Part shown: one piece after another, positions 50,463-59,609 of the stretch
How the letters are laid out: each line of letters opens with the position of its first letter
How positions within the stretch are numbered: position 1 is the first letter of the stretch
Source of the DNA: Oleiagrimonas sp963821885
GTDB lineage: Bacteria > Pseudomonadota > Gammaproteobacteria > Xanthomonadales > Rhodanobacteraceae
Assembly (NCBI GenBank): GCA_963821885.1
Contig: CAWGFN010000002.1
Coordinates: 434,001 to 498,000 of the forward strand
Direction: 5' to 3'
Length of the DNA stretch: 64,000 nt
Notes under the pieces: generated by a model
What the model was told of the DNA's origin: nothing
The model's input: only the letters and a program-made list of their open reading frames with translations
The model's database searches: none
Position numbers and translations under genes: made by a program

Positions 50463-51458
50463 TCAGGCGACCTCGACAAAACCGGCGGCATGAGCCTGCT
50501 CGTCGGCGTGGTAGGACGAGCGCACCAGCGGGCCGGAGGCGACATGGGTGAAGCCCATGGCCATGCCCGCTTCGCGCAGCGACTCGAATTCGTCCGGGGT
50601 CCAGTAGCGGACCACGGGATGGTGGTGTGCGGTGGGCTGCAGGTACTGGCCGATGGTGACCATGTCCACGTCGTGCGCGCGCAGGTCGCGCAGCGTGTCC
50701 AGCACCTGCTCCATGGTCTCGCCCAGGCCGAGCATGATGCCGGACTTGGTAGGGATGTCCGGATGCTGCGCCTTGAACTGCCTGAGCAGGTCCAGCGACC
50801 ACTGGTAGTCCGCGCCCGGGCGCACCTCGCGATACAGGTCCGGCACGGTTTCCAGGTTGTGGTTGAACACGTCCGGCACGTGCTCGGCGAGCGCCTCCAG
50901 CGCGCGCTCCATGCGGCCCTTGCCGCGGAAGTCCGGGGTCAGGATCTCGATGCGGATGTCCGGGCTGGCATGGCGCACCGCGCGGATGCAGGAGGCGAAA
51001 TGCGCCGCGCCGCCGTCGCGCAGGTCGTCGCGGTCGACCGAGGTGATGACCACGTAGCGCAGGCCCATGCTGGCGATGGTCTCGGCCAGGCGCGCCGGTT
51101 CGGCCGCATCGGGCGGCGCCGGACGGCCGTGGGCGACGTCGCAGAACGAGCAGCGGCGGGTGCAGACCTCGCCGAGGATCATGAAGGTGGCGGTGCCCTT
51201 GGAGAAGCACTCGTGGATATTCGGGCACGAGGCTTCCTCGCACACGGTCACCAGGTGGTGCTCGCGCAGCCGGGCCTTGAGCTGCTGCACGGCGTTGCCC
51301 TGCGGCAGGCGCACGCGGATCCACGAGGGCTTGCGCAGCACCGGGCCGTCGGTGTCGAAACCGGCGCGGTTGCGGGCGATCTTGTCGCCGGCGACCTGCT
51401 TGTCGACCACCTGGAGGGGAATGTTCTTGTTGGGGGACTCGCTCGGATTCATGTCCAT
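50463..51458 (-). CDS. lipA: Lipoyl synthase
   Basis: 331 residues. Auxiliary iron-sulfur cluster ligands CEEASCPNIHEC (Cys 73, 78, 84) and radical-SAM cluster CTRRCSFC (Cys 99, 103, 106), both in exact LipA spacing, then DVAHGRP, GLRYVVITSVDRDDL, NHNLETVP and the C-terminal RSSYHADEQ with its conserved Ser. Inserts two sulfurs into octanoyl groups on lipoate-dependent complexes. The start lies 3 bases after the lipB stop, so the two are translationally coupled. Confidence 0.98.
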   Translation of the reverse strand: MDMNPSESPNKNIPLQVVDKQVAGDKIARNRAGFDTDGPVLRKPSWIRVRLPQGNAVQQLKARLREHHLVTVCEEASCPNIHECFSKGTATFMILGEVCTRRCSFCDVAHGRPAPPDAAEPARLAETIASMGLRYVVITSVDRDDLRDGGAAHFASCIRAVRHASPDIRIEILTPDFRGKGRMERALEALAEHVPDVFNHNLETVPDLYREVRPGADYQWSLDLLRQFKAQHPDIPTKSGIMLGLGETMEQVLDTLRDLRAHDVDMVTIGQYLQPTAHHHPVVRYWTPDEFESLREAGMAMGFTHVASGPLVRSSYHADEQAHAAGFVEVA

Positions 51459-51460
51459 CT

Positions 51461-52174
51461 CTATGCGCAGACAGCGCCCTGCCCCGGGAGTTCAGGGATA
51501 TGGGGTTCGGCGGCTGTGACCCGGTAGGCGAACTGGCGCGCGATCTGCCCGATCAGCACGTCCTCGACCGCCTCCAGGCCGGAAGGTCCGCCCAAGTCTA
51601 GCACCTGCGTGACCTGCAAACCCTTGTAGCCACAGGGATTGATGCGGTGGAACGGCTCCAGGTCCATGTTCACGTTGAAGGCCAGCCCGTGGAAGGTGCA
51701 GCCGCGACGCACGCGCAGGCCCAGCGCGGCGACCTTGGACCCGGCCACGTAGACCCCGGGCGCGCCCTCGACCCGTTCGGCCACGATATTCCAGTGTTCC
51801 AGCGTATCGATGATGGCCTGCTCGATTCGGTGCACCAGTTCACGCACGCCCACGCCCAGCCGGCGCAGGTCGACCAGCGGATAGGCCACGATCTGGCCGG
51901 GGCCGTGGTAGGTCACCTGGCCACCGCGATCGACGGGCACCACGGGAATGTCGCCGGGCATGAGCACATGCTCCCATTTGCCGGCTTGCCCCAGGGTGAA
52001 CACCGGATCGTGCTCGAGCACCCACAGCTCGTCCAGGGTGGTCTCGTCGCGCCGGTCCGTGAAGGCACGCATGGCCTGCCAGACCGGCTCGTAGGGCTGG
52101 CGCCCGAGCCGGCGAACTAGCAGTTCGCGTCCGCCGTCGGCGGACGCAGCAGCGGGTTTGGAGGTTGCACTCAT
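51461..52174 (-). CDS. lipB: Octanoyl-[ACP]-protein octanoyltransferase
   Basis: 237 residues. ELWVLEHDPVFTLGQAG, GGQVTYHGPGQIVAYPLVDLRRL, catalytic Lys in VAGSKVAALGLRVRRGCTFHGLAFNVNMD and catalytic Cys in INPCGYKGLQVTQ. It transfers octanoate from acyl carrier protein to lipoyl domains, the step before LipA. Belongs to the mltB-rlpA-dacC-ybeD-lipB-lipA cluster. Confidence 0.98.
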   Translation of the reverse strand: MSATSKPAAASADGGRELLVRRLGRQPYEPVWQAMRAFTDRRDETTLDELWVLEHDPVFTLGQAGKWEHVLMPGDIPVVPVDRGGQVTYHGPGQIVAYPLVDLRRLGVGVRELVHRIEQAIIDTLEHWNIVAERVEGAPGVYVAGSKVAALGLRVRRGCTFHGLAFNVNMDLEPFHRINPCGYKGLQVTQVLDLGGPSGLEAVEDVLIGQIARQFAYRVTAAEPHIPELPGQGAVCA

Positions 52175-52220
52175 GCTCGATTCCGCTGGCGACGCGCCCG
52201 CGACATGCGGGCGAGCCGGT

Positions 52221-52511
52221 TTACAGGGTGTAGCGGATGTCCGGATCCGCGCGCAACGCGGCGTGGGCCGCGTCGTAGTCCTCGCGCCGTTCGCAGTCGA
52301 AGTCGACGGTGACGGCGATGTAGTTGCCCTTGCTGGAAGGGCGCGTGCTCATGCGGTCGATGTGCACCCGCCGACCCAGCTTGCGCAGGATCTCCGGCAC
52401 CTTGCTCTCCAGCACCGCGCCGGCATTGCCCATGGCGGTGATGGTGAAGGTGCCGGGAAACTGGAAACCCTGCCCGGGTTCTTCCGGCTGGATGTTCTCG
52501 ACATCCCGCAT
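52221..52511 (-). CDS. ybeD: DUF493 (YbeD family) protein
   Basis: 96 residues. FPGTFTITAMGNAGAV, ILRKLGRRVHIDRMSTRPSSKGNYIAVTVDF and AHAALRADPDIRYTL at the C-terminus match DUF493/YbeD, an ACT-like small domain. Its ATG overlaps the dacC stop by one base (TGATG). Always found between the carboxypeptidase and lipB in gammaproteobacteria; a regulatory role is suggested but not established. Confidence 0.95.
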   Translation of the reverse strand: MRDVENIQPEEPGQGFQFPGTFTITAMGNAGAVLESKVPEILRKLGRRVHIDRMSTRPSSKGNYIAVTVDFDCERREDYDAAHAALRADPDIRYTL

Positions 52512-53749
52512 CAGCTCGCACCCTTCTTGCTGTCGCCGTGGTGGAACCACAGCAGGATGGTATCCCACAGGCGGGTGAAGAAGCCGCCTTCCGGCGCGTC
52601 GTCCAGCGCCACCAGCGGCTGTTCGAGCACCACCTTGCCGTCCAGGCTGACGCGCAGCGTGCCGACCTTCTGGCCCTTCTTGAACGGCGCGACCAGCGGA
52701 TCGGGAATGTCGGTGGTCGGCTTGAGGTTGGCGTACTCGCCGCGCGGGATGGTGACCACGGCCGACGAGGCCAGGCCCAGCGGCAGGGTGTCGGCCTCGC
52801 CCTTCCACAGGCGCGGGCTGCGCAGCGCCTTGCCGGCCGCGTACAGGGTGTGGGTCTCGTAGAAGCGGAAGCCGTAGTTCAGCAGGGCCTGGGCGTCGTC
52901 GGCGCGGGCGGCCTCGGTCGGCGCGCCCATGACGATGGCGATCAGGCGCTGGTCGCCGCGCTTGGCCGAGGCGGCCAGGCAGTAGCCGGCCGCGCTGGTG
53001 TGGCCGGTCTTGATGCCGTCGACCGACGGATCACGCCACAACAGCGTGTTGCGGTTGTGCTGGGTGATGCCGTTCCACTTGAACTCCTTGATCGCGGAGA
53101 TCGCGTAGTCGGTCGGGAAGTTGTGGATCAGCGCGCGCGAGAGCACCGCCACGTCGCGCGCGGTGGTGTAGTGGTCGTCCACCGGGTAGCCGGACGCGTT
53201 GGAGTAGTGCGTGCCACTCATGCCCAGCTGCTTGGCGTAGGCATTCATCAGGCCGGCGAAGGCCTGCTCGCTGCCGGCCACGTGCTCGGCGAGGGCGATG
53301 GCGGCGTCGTTGCCCGACTGGATGATCATGCCGTACAGCAGGTCCTTCAGCGGCACCTCGGAATTGACCTTCAGGAAGCTGGTGGAACCGTCGGTGCCGG
53401 CGCCGCCGGACTGCCAGGCGTGCTTGGAGATGAACACCTTGTCGTCCATGCCCACCTTGCCGGCGGCGATCTCGGCCGAGACCACGTAGTCGGTCATGAT
53501 CTTGGTGATCGAGGCCGGCACCACGCGCTCGTTCGGGTCCTTGCTGGCCAGGATGCGGCCGGTGGCGTAATCCATCAGCACCCAGGACTTGGCCTCGAAG
53601 GTGGGCGGCGGCGGCACCGGCGCGGCAATCGGGCCCGGTTTGGGTATGCCCGGGCTGGGCGGCGTCTGCTGCGCGAAGGCGGCGCCGACCAGCGCCACGA
53701 GGACGATCAGGATGAGGGCCAGGACGGGAGAGCGGCGGGAGAACGTCAT
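52511..53749 (-). CDS. dacC: D-alanyl-D-alanine carboxypeptidase (PBP5/6 type)
   Basis: 412 residues from the ATG at 53749. Signal peptide LALILIVLVALVGAAFA-Q and a Pro-rich linker. S11 peptidase motifs: SxxK as ASITK (Ser80, Lys83), SGN in IIQSGNDAA and KTG in DGIKTGHTSAAG. A C-terminal PBP5 beta-domain and an amphipathic anchor (GFFTRLWDTILLWFHH) tether it to the membrane. It trims the terminal D-Ala of peptidoglycan stem peptides. 1-base overlap with ybeD. Confidence 0.96.
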   Translation of the reverse strand: MTFSRRSPVLALILIVLVALVGAAFAQQTPPSPGIPKPGPIAAPVPPPPTFEAKSWVLMDYATGRILASKDPNERVVPASITKIMTDYVVSAEIAAGKVGMDDKVFISKHAWQSGGAGTDGSTSFLKVNSEVPLKDLLYGMIIQSGNDAAIALAEHVAGSEQAFAGLMNAYAKQLGMSGTHYSNASGYPVDDHYTTARDVAVLSRALIHNFPTDYAISAIKEFKWNGITQHNRNTLLWRDPSVDGIKTGHTSAAGYCLAASAKRGDQRLIAIVMGAPTEAARADDAQALLNYGFRFYETHTLYAAGKALRSPRLWKGEADTLPLGLASSAVVTIPRGEYANLKPTTDIPDPLVAPFKKGQKVGTLRVSLDGKVVLEQPLVALDDAPEGGFFTRLWDTILLWFHHGDSKKGAS

Positions 53750-53874
53750 GGTGGGGTCCGGTTGGTGGAAATGGGGCGCGCGGGGCGCATGGATCACTGT
53801 CTAGCGTGTCGAGGTGGCCGTGCGCGGGCGGACGCAGGGCCCTTGCAGGGCAGTCGCGAGCGGTCCATGACCGC

Positions 53875-54804
53875 CTAGTCTACCGCCACTTTCGGTTCGG
53901 GCAGACCCAGGCGCACGACCTTGCGGGTCAGGGCGTCGGCGTCGGCCACGTCGTGCAGGGGCCCCAGGCGCACGCGCTGCACGGTACGTCCACCCACCTG
54001 AATGTGGCTGATCTGCACCGGCCCCAGGCCGGCCGCGCGCAGGCGCCCGGCCACCCGCTGCGCGTTGGCGGCGTCGGCGAAGGCGCCCACCTGCAGCCAG
54101 ATGCCCGGCTCGGAACCGGAGACCTTGACCGTTTTCGGCGGCGTCAGTTGCGCCGGGTGCGCGGGGTCGATGGCCTGCACTTCCACCAGCCCGGTGCCCC
54201 GGGGCCAGATGCCGATGCGCACCGCCGCGGCGTAGGACAGGTCGATCAGCCGGTTGGCCACGAACGGGCCGCGATCGTTGATGCGCACGATCACGCTCTT
54301 GCCGTTCTCAAGGTTGGTCACGCGCGCCCAACTGGGCAGCGGCAGCGTCTTGTGCGCGGCGGTGAAGGCGTACATGTCGTACTTCTCGAAGCTCGAGGTC
54401 ATGTAGCCCTGGAACTTCTTGCCGTACCAGCTGGCGATGCCGCGCTGGTCGTAGCCGTCGGCGCTGGACAGCACGTGGTAGGTGCGGCCGCGCACGGTGT
54501 AGGGCGAGGTGTTGCCGTAGCGCGAGCGCGGTTCCGGATGCGGCACCGGCTCGGGCAGCTTGGCGATGTCCTCGGGCGGCAGGGCCGGGCCGCTGTCGTG
54601 GCGGTCGCGGTAGCGGCTGTCCTGCGGCAGGCTGGTGTCGTCGATGGGGCCGGCGACCGCGGCATCCGGCGCCTGCGCGCTGCCGGCAACGGCGGGGCCG
54701 CCGCCGGGTTCAGGCGTGGCGGGCGTCGCCGGGCGCGGCTTGGGACCCGCGCATCCGACCAGCATCAGCAAGATCAGTGAAGGGACGCATGCGCCTCGCC
54801 TCAC
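53875..54804 (-). CDS. rlpA: Septal ring lytic transglycosylase RlpA
   Basis: 309 residues, starting at GTG (54804-54802), which overlaps the mltB stop as GTGA. The N-terminus MRRGACVPSLILLMLVGC gives a lipobox LVGC. A Pro/Ala-rich linker is followed by the double-psi beta-barrel with IASWYGKKFQGYMTSS, ALTAA-like FTAAHKTLPLPSWARVTN, and VIVRINDRGPF with the catalytic Asp, then a C-terminal SPOR domain (IWLQVGAFADAANAQRVA) that binds denuded glycan at the septum. Non-ATG start: no ATG in frame sits before the lipobox except one inside it. Confidence 0.94.
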   Translation of the reverse strand: MRRGACVPSLILLMLVGCAGPKPRPATPATPEPGGGPAVAGSAQAPDAAVAGPIDDTSLPQDSRYRDRHDSGPALPPEDIAKLPEPVPHPEPRSRYGNTSPYTVRGRTYHVLSSADGYDQRGIASWYGKKFQGYMTSSFEKYDMYAFTAAHKTLPLPSWARVTNLENGKSVIVRINDRGPFVANRLIDLSYAAAVRIGIWPRGTGLVEVQAIDPAHPAQLTPPKTVKVSGSEPGIWLQVGAFADAANAQRVAGRLRAAGLGPVQISHIQVGGRTVQRVRLGPLHDVADADALTRKVVRLGLPEPKVAVD

Positions 54805-55811
54805 GGCGCCGCCTCGGTGGCGGCCGGCGCGCGCACGCCCGCGGCGATCGCATGCGCCAGGTCGCGCACGGCCATGGCGTACATCGGGCTGCGGTTGTAG
54901 CGCGTGATGACATAGAAGTTGTCGAAGGTGAACCAGTGTTGCGTGCCGTGCTCGCCTTCCAGGGTCAGCAGGTTGGCGGCCACGCCGGGATCGAGCCGCT
55001 CCAGCGGCGCGTAGCCCAGCGACTCGTATTGCTCCACGGTGCGCTGCGGCGGCTTGGCCAGGTAGGCGATCTGCGCCGCGTCGGTCTGCGACTGCGCGCG
55101 CGCGGCAACGGCACCGTCGGTCTGCCAGCCGTGCTGATGGAAGTAGTTGGCGACGCTGGCCAGGATGTCCGGCAGCGAGTCGTGCAGGTCGATGTGGCCA
55201 TCGTGGTCGGCATCGACGCCGAAGGCCTGGATCGAGGTGGGCATGAACTGGCCCCAGCCCTGGGCGCCGGCGTAGGAGCCGGTCAGGGTGTCGATCGGAC
55301 CGCCGAGCATGCTGTCGGGCAATTCCAGCAGGGTCTTGAGCTGCTCGCGGAAGAATGCCGCGCGCGGCGGATAGTAGAAGGCCAGCGTGACCAGCGCATC
55401 GAGCACCCGGTACTTGCCGGTGATGCGTCCGTAGCGCGTTTCCACGCCCAGGATGGCGACCAGGTACTGCGGCGCCACGCCGTATTTCTTCGCCGTGGCG
55501 TCGACCAGCGCGCGATGCTCGCGATAGAAGGCGATGCCGTCCTGGATGCGCTCGGGCGTCATGAAGATCGGCCGGTAGTCCTTCCACTCCAGCTGCTTCT
55601 CCGCCGGCCGCGAAATGGCATCGAGGATGGACTGCTGTTTCTTCGCGCCATCCAGCAGCGCGGTCAGACGCGCCGGGTCCTTGCCGGTGTCGGCCGCCAC
55701 CTCGCGCACCAGCTCGGCCTCGCCCGGGTGGGTTTGGGCGCGAACCGCGTACCAGGGCGCCAGGCACAGCAGGGCGGCGAGCAGCGGAATCAGGCGGCGG
55801 GGCGTGGGCAT
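54801..55811 (-). CDS. mltB: Membrane-bound lytic murein transglycosylase B
   Basis: 336 residues. Signal peptide (LIPLLAALLCLAPWYAVRA) without a lipobox Cys in the usual place. SLT-type core: catalytic Glu124 in VAILGVETRYGRITGKY, LLELPDSMLGGPIDTLTGSYAGAQGWGQFMP, DADHDGHIDLHDSLPDILASVANYF and VITRYNRSPMYAMAVRDLA. Cleaves the glycan strands of peptidoglycan to anhydro-muropeptides. Start at 55811 excludes a poor upstream extension. Confidence 0.95.
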   Translation of the reverse strand: MPTPRRLIPLLAALLCLAPWYAVRAQTHPGEAELVREVAADTGKDPARLTALLDGAKKQQSILDAISRPAEKQLEWKDYRPIFMTPERIQDGIAFYREHRALVDATAKKYGVAPQYLVAILGVETRYGRITGKYRVLDALVTLAFYYPPRAAFFREQLKTLLELPDSMLGGPIDTLTGSYAGAQGWGQFMPTSIQAFGVDADHDGHIDLHDSLPDILASVANYFHQHGWQTDGAVAARAQSQTDAAQIAYLAKPPQRTVEQYESLGYAPLERLDPGVAANLLTLEGEHGTQHWFTFDNFYVITRYNRSPMYAMAVRDLAHAIAAGVRAPAATEAAP

Positions 55812-55889
55812 GAACCGGGAACCGTCAGGATTGAAAAAGCGCTTACATCCTAGCAGCTTGCATGGCCCTTTCCACATTCCGCGTGAGCA

Positions 55890-57746
55890 TCACGAGCGGT
55901 CCTTGCGCGGCTTGCCCCGACCCTTGCCGGGCGCCTTGCCCGCGGGCCCGGACGCCTTGCGCTTGGGCGCCCGCCGCGCCGGTGCGTCCTTGCGCGCGCC
56001 GGCCGGCGCCTTGCCGCCCGATCGCGGCCGCGGCGGCCCGGCGGTGGCGCGCTCCAGGCGCAGCATGCGCCCGACCACGCGGACCTTCTTCAGATGCGCG
56101 ACGATTTCCGCCGGCATCTTCTCGGGCAGGTCGATCAGGCTGTGGTCGTCGCGAATGCTCAGGCGGCCGATGTACTGGCTGTCCAGGCCGGCCTCGTTGG
56201 CGATCGCGCCGATGATGTTGCCGGGCTTGACCCCGTGCACGTGGCCCACCTCCAGGCGGTAGGTGTCCTTGCCCGCCTCGGACACGTGCGGACGCGCGAA
56301 GGATCGCTCGCCCTTGCCCTCGCGCGCGCCGCGGACCGGCTTGCCACGCTCCGGACGCTGCCCGGGCGGCTGCTCGCGCAGCTTGCGCTCGCTCACGCTC
56401 TCGGTCAGCAGCAGCGGCTTGTCGCCATGCGCCAGGCGCGCCAGCGCGGCGGCGATCTCCATCGGCGCGGCGCCGCGCTGCTCGGCGTACTGCGCGACCA
56501 GGTCGCGGAAGGCATCCAGGCCCTCGCCCTCGAGCGCGGCGTCGATGCGCTCCATGAAGCGGTTGATGCGGCGATCGTTGACCTGTTCCACGCCGGGCAG
56601 GTGCATCGGCTCGATGGCCTGGCGGGTGGCCCGCTCGATGGCGCGCAGCATGCCGCGCTCGCGCGCATTGACGAACAGGATCGCCTCGCCGCTGCGACCG
56701 GCGCGGCCGGTGCGGCCGATGCGGTGGACGTAGGACTCGGTGTCGTAGGGAATGTCGTAGTTGAGCACGTGGCTGATGCGCTCCACGTCCAGGCCGCGCG
56801 CGGCCACGTCGGTGGCCACCAGGATGTCGAGCTGGCCGTCGCGCAGCTGGCCGATCACGCGCTCGCGCTGCGGCTGGGCGATGTCGCCGTTGATGGCCGC
56901 CGCGGCAAAGCCGCGGGCCTGCAGCTTCACGGCCAGTTCCTCGGTCGCCTGCTTGGTGCGCGCGAACACGATCATGGCGTCGAACGGCTCGGCCTCGAGG
57001 ATGCGCGTGAGCGCGTCGAGCTTGTGCACGCCGGCCACGTTCCAGTAACGCTGGTGGATGTTGCTGGCGGTGGTGGTCTTCGCCGCGATGGCGACTTCGA
57101 CCGGATCCTTCAGGTGGGTCTGCGCGATGCGCTTGATGGGCGCCGGCATGGTGGCCGAGAACAACGCCACCTGGCGCGTGGCGGGGGTGGCCGAGAGCAC
57201 CGCCTCGACGTCCTCGGCGAAGCCCATCTTCAGCATCTCGTCGGCCTCGTCGAGCACCAGGAAGCGCAGCGCGGACAGGTCCAGGGTCTTCTTCTTCAGG
57301 TGATCGACAATGCGTCCGGGCGTGCCCACCACCACGTGCACGCCGCGGCGCAGGCCCTGCAGCTGCGGGCCATAGCCCTGGCCACCGTAGATCGGCAGCA
57401 CGCGGAAACCCGGGACATGGGCGGCATAGCGCTGGAAGGCCTCGGCGACCTGGATGGCCAGTTCGCGGGTCGGCGCCAGCACCAGCGCCTGCGGCTTGCC
57501 GGCCACCGGGTCCAGGCGCGACAGGATCGGCAGCGCGAAGGCCGCGGTCTTGCCGGTGCCGGTCTGCGCCTGGCCGAGCACGTCGCGCCCGTCCAGCAGC
57601 GGCGGGATGGTCGCGGCCTGGATCGGCGAGGGCGATTCATAGCCGACATCGACAAGCGCCTGCTGCACCGCGGGAGCAAGCGCCAGGCCGGCAAAGGTCG
57701 GCCCGTCCGGGGTGGCGGGCGCGGGATCGGGGGCGGGGGATGTCAT
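55890..57746 (-). CDS. deaD: DEAD-box RNA helicase DeaD/CsdA-like
   Basis: 618 residues. Helicase motifs: Q-motif region SPSPIQAATIP, Walker A AQTGTGKT, PTRELA, TPGR, DEAD in VLDEADEML, SAT, and HRIGRTGRAGR. After the helicase core comes a DbpA-type RNA-binding domain (DTYRLEVGHVHGVKPGNIIGAIANEAGL) and a Lys/Arg/Pro/Gly-rich tail. Ribosome assembly and cold-shock mRNA unfolding are the known roles. GAGG precedes the ATG at 57746. It is separate from the second DEAD-box gene at 59968, which is RhlE-like. Confidence 0.95.
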   Translation of the reverse strand: MTSPAPDPAPATPDGPTFAGLALAPAVQQALVDVGYESPSPIQAATIPPLLDGRDVLGQAQTGTGKTAAFALPILSRLDPVAGKPQALVLAPTRELAIQVAEAFQRYAAHVPGFRVLPIYGGQGYGPQLQGLRRGVHVVVGTPGRIVDHLKKKTLDLSALRFLVLDEADEMLKMGFAEDVEAVLSATPATRQVALFSATMPAPIKRIAQTHLKDPVEVAIAAKTTTASNIHQRYWNVAGVHKLDALTRILEAEPFDAMIVFARTKQATEELAVKLQARGFAAAAINGDIAQPQRERVIGQLRDGQLDILVATDVAARGLDVERISHVLNYDIPYDTESYVHRIGRTGRAGRSGEAILFVNARERGMLRAIERATRQAIEPMHLPGVEQVNDRRINRFMERIDAALEGEGLDAFRDLVAQYAEQRGAAPMEIAAALARLAHGDKPLLLTESVSERKLREQPPGQRPERGKPVRGAREGKGERSFARPHVSEAGKDTYRLEVGHVHGVKPGNIIGAIANEAGLDSQYIGRLSIRDDHSLIDLPEKMPAEIVAHLKKVRVVGRMLRLERATAGPPRPRSGGKAPAGARKDAPARRAPKRKASGPAGKAPGKGRGKPRKDRS

Positions 57747-57837
57747 GGCAACCTCGGCGGGGCGCGCGGCAAGTGGCCGGGCGCGGACCGTCATTCTAGC
57801 AGTTTGTGTCGCGCGCCCGGCGCCGTCGTCCCCGGCC

Positions 57838-58515
57838 TCAGGCCAGCTGCGCGAGCAGGGCCCGCGCGGTGTCGCCCGAGGAGGCCGGGTTCTGGCCGGT
57901 GACCAGGCGCCCGTCGACCTGCACGAAGGACGCCCACTCCGCGCCACGGTCGTAGTGCCCGCCCAGGCGGGTCAGCTCGTCCTCCACGCGGACCGGCACC
58001 GCGTCGATCAGGCCGACCGCGGTCTCCTCGGCGTTGCTGAAGCCGGTGACCTTGCGGCCCTTCACCAGCGGTGCGCCCTCGGCGTCGGTGACGTGACGCA
58101 GCACGGCCGGCGCATGACAGACGGTGGCGACCGGCTTGCCGCTGTTCCAGAACGACTCGATCAGGCCGATCGAGTCGCGGTCCTCGGCCAGGTCCCACAA
58201 CGGACCGTGGCCGCCGGGATAGAACACCGCGTCGAACTCGTCGGGATTCACTTCGGCCAGCTTGCGGGTATGCGCCAGCGCCTGCTGGGCGTCGGCATCG
58301 TTCTTGAAGCGGCGCGTGGTCTCGGTCTGCGCGTCCTCGGCGTCGCTGCCGGGATCGAGCGGCGGCTGGCCGCCGGCCGGCGAGGCCAGGGTGATCTGCG
58401 CGCCGGCGTCCTTGAACACGTAGTACGGCGTGGTGAATTCCTCCAGCCAGAAGCCGGTCTTGCGGCCGGTGTCGCCGAGCTGGTCGTGGGACGTCAGGAC
58501 CATAAGGATCTTCAT
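57838..58515 (-). CDS. DJ-1/PfpI family protein (Hsp31-like)
   Basis: 225 residues. ILMVLTSHDQLGDTGRKTGFWLEEF, DAVFYPGGHGPLWDLAED with the conserved Glu/Gly region and nucleophile-elbow Cys in VATVCHAPAVL, then GRKVTGFSNAEE and VTGQNPASS. This belongs to the class I glutamine-amidotransferase-like Hsp31/YhbO subgroup (glyoxalase III or deglycase type). The start at 58515 follows GGAG. 47 bases downstream of the CurA-like gene on the same strand, so probably co-expressed in electrophile/oxidative stress. Confidence 0.93.
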   Translation of the reverse strand: MKILMVLTSHDQLGDTGRKTGFWLEEFTTPYYVFKDAGAQITLASPAGGQPPLDPGSDAEDAQTETTRRFKNDADAQQALAHTRKLAEVNPDEFDAVFYPGGHGPLWDLAEDRDSIGLIESFWNSGKPVATVCHAPAVLRHVTDAEGAPLVKGRKVTGFSNAEETAVGLIDAVPVRVEDELTRLGGHYDRGAEWASFVQVDGRLVTGQNPASSGDTARALLAQLA

Positions 58516-58562
58516 GGGGGAACTCCTTGCGTGAAGCGGGAAATCGTGGGGCGAAACAGGCA

Positions 58563-59609
58563 TCAGGCCGGCGGCGCGTCAGGACCGACGCGCACCACGA
58601 GCTTGCCGAAGTTGGCGCCGTCGAGCATGCCGATGAAGGCCTGCGGCGCGTTCTCGAGATCCTCGACCACGTCCTCGCGGTAATGCAGCTTGCCTTCGGC
58701 CAGCCACGGCTGCATCGCGGCCAGGAATTCGCCGTAGCGATCGCCGAAGTCGTCGAAGATGATGAAGCCGCGCACGCTGACGCGCTTTTTCAGCAGCGTG
58801 CCCATCAACAGCGGCACGCGATCGGGACCGGGCGGCAATTCGGTGGCGTTGTAGCTGGCCACCAGCCCGCACAGCGGGATGCGCGCCCCGGTGTTGAGCA
58901 ACGGCAGCACGGCGTCGAACACCTTGCCGCCGACATTCTCGAAGTACACGTCGATGCCGTCCGCGCAGGCGGCGGCCAGCTGCTCGGCGAAGTCGTCGGC
59001 GCGATGGTCGATGCAGGCATCGAAGCCCAGGGTGTCGGTGACGTAGGCGCATTTCTCCGCGCCGCCGGCGATGCCGACCACGCGACAGCCGAGCTGCTTG
59101 GCGACCTGGCCGACCACCGAGCCAACCGCGCCCGAGGCGGCGGCCACGACCACGGTCTCGCCAGGCCTGGGCCGGCCGATCTCGGTCAGGCCCATGTAGG
59201 CGGTGAAACCGGGCATGCCGGCGATGCCCAGCGCCCAGGACGGCGGCATCCGCCGCGGATCGAGCTTGTACAGGCCCTTGCCGTCCGACAGCGCGTAGTC
59301 CTGCCAGCCGGTGTAGGCCAGCACCCAGTCGCCCTCGGCGAAACCGGGATGCCTGGACTGCGCCACGCGGCACACGGTGCCGCCGACCATCACCTCGCCG
59401 AGGCCGACCGGCGCGGCGTACGACGGCGCGTCGCTCATGCGCCCGCGCATGTAGGGGTCCAGCGACAGGAACACGCTGCGCAGCAGCAGCTCGCCGTCGC
59501 CGGGGACGGGCACCGTGTCCGACTCGAGGCGGAAGTCCCCCGGCACCGGGGCGCCCTCGGGGCGCGAGGCGAGCACGATGCGGCGGTTGCGGTCGGCGGT
59601 CTGGGCCAT
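58563..59609 (-). CDS. NADP-dependent oxidoreductase (CurA/leukotriene B4 dehydrogenase type)
   Basis: 348 residues. PTGR-like MDR fold: RSVFLSLDPYMRGRMSD, TAYMGLTEIG, GETVVVAAASGAVGSVVGQVAKQLG (nucleotide-binding glycines), GIDVYFENVGGKVFDAVLPLLN and GFIIFDDF. Reduces alpha,beta-unsaturated carbonyls; E. coli CurA reduces curcumin. Zinc ligands are absent. Start at 59609 has AAGGAT upstream. It heads the two-gene unit with the DJ-1 protein. Confidence 0.93.
   Translation of the reverse strand: MAQTADRNRRIVLASRPEGAPVPGDFRLESDTVPVPGDGELLLRSVFLSLDPYMRGRMSDAPSYAAPVGLGEVMVGGTVCRVAQSRHPGFAEGDWVLAYTGWQDYALSDGKGLYKLDPRRMPPSWALGIAGMPGFTAYMGLTEIGRPRPGETVVVAAASGAVGSVVGQVAKQLGCRVVGIAGGAEKCAYVTDTLGFDACIDHRADDFAEQLAAACADGIDVYFENVGGKVFDAVLPLLNTGARIPLCGLVASYNATELPPGPDRVPLLMGTLLKKRVSVRGFIIFDDFGDRYGEFLAAMQPWLAEGKLHYREDVVEDLENAPQAFIGMLDGANFGKLVVRVGPDAPPA

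Noticed and set aside
48387..51527. Plus-strand ORF of 1046 codons
   Set aside because: Antisense shadow of the tail-specific protease and lipA.
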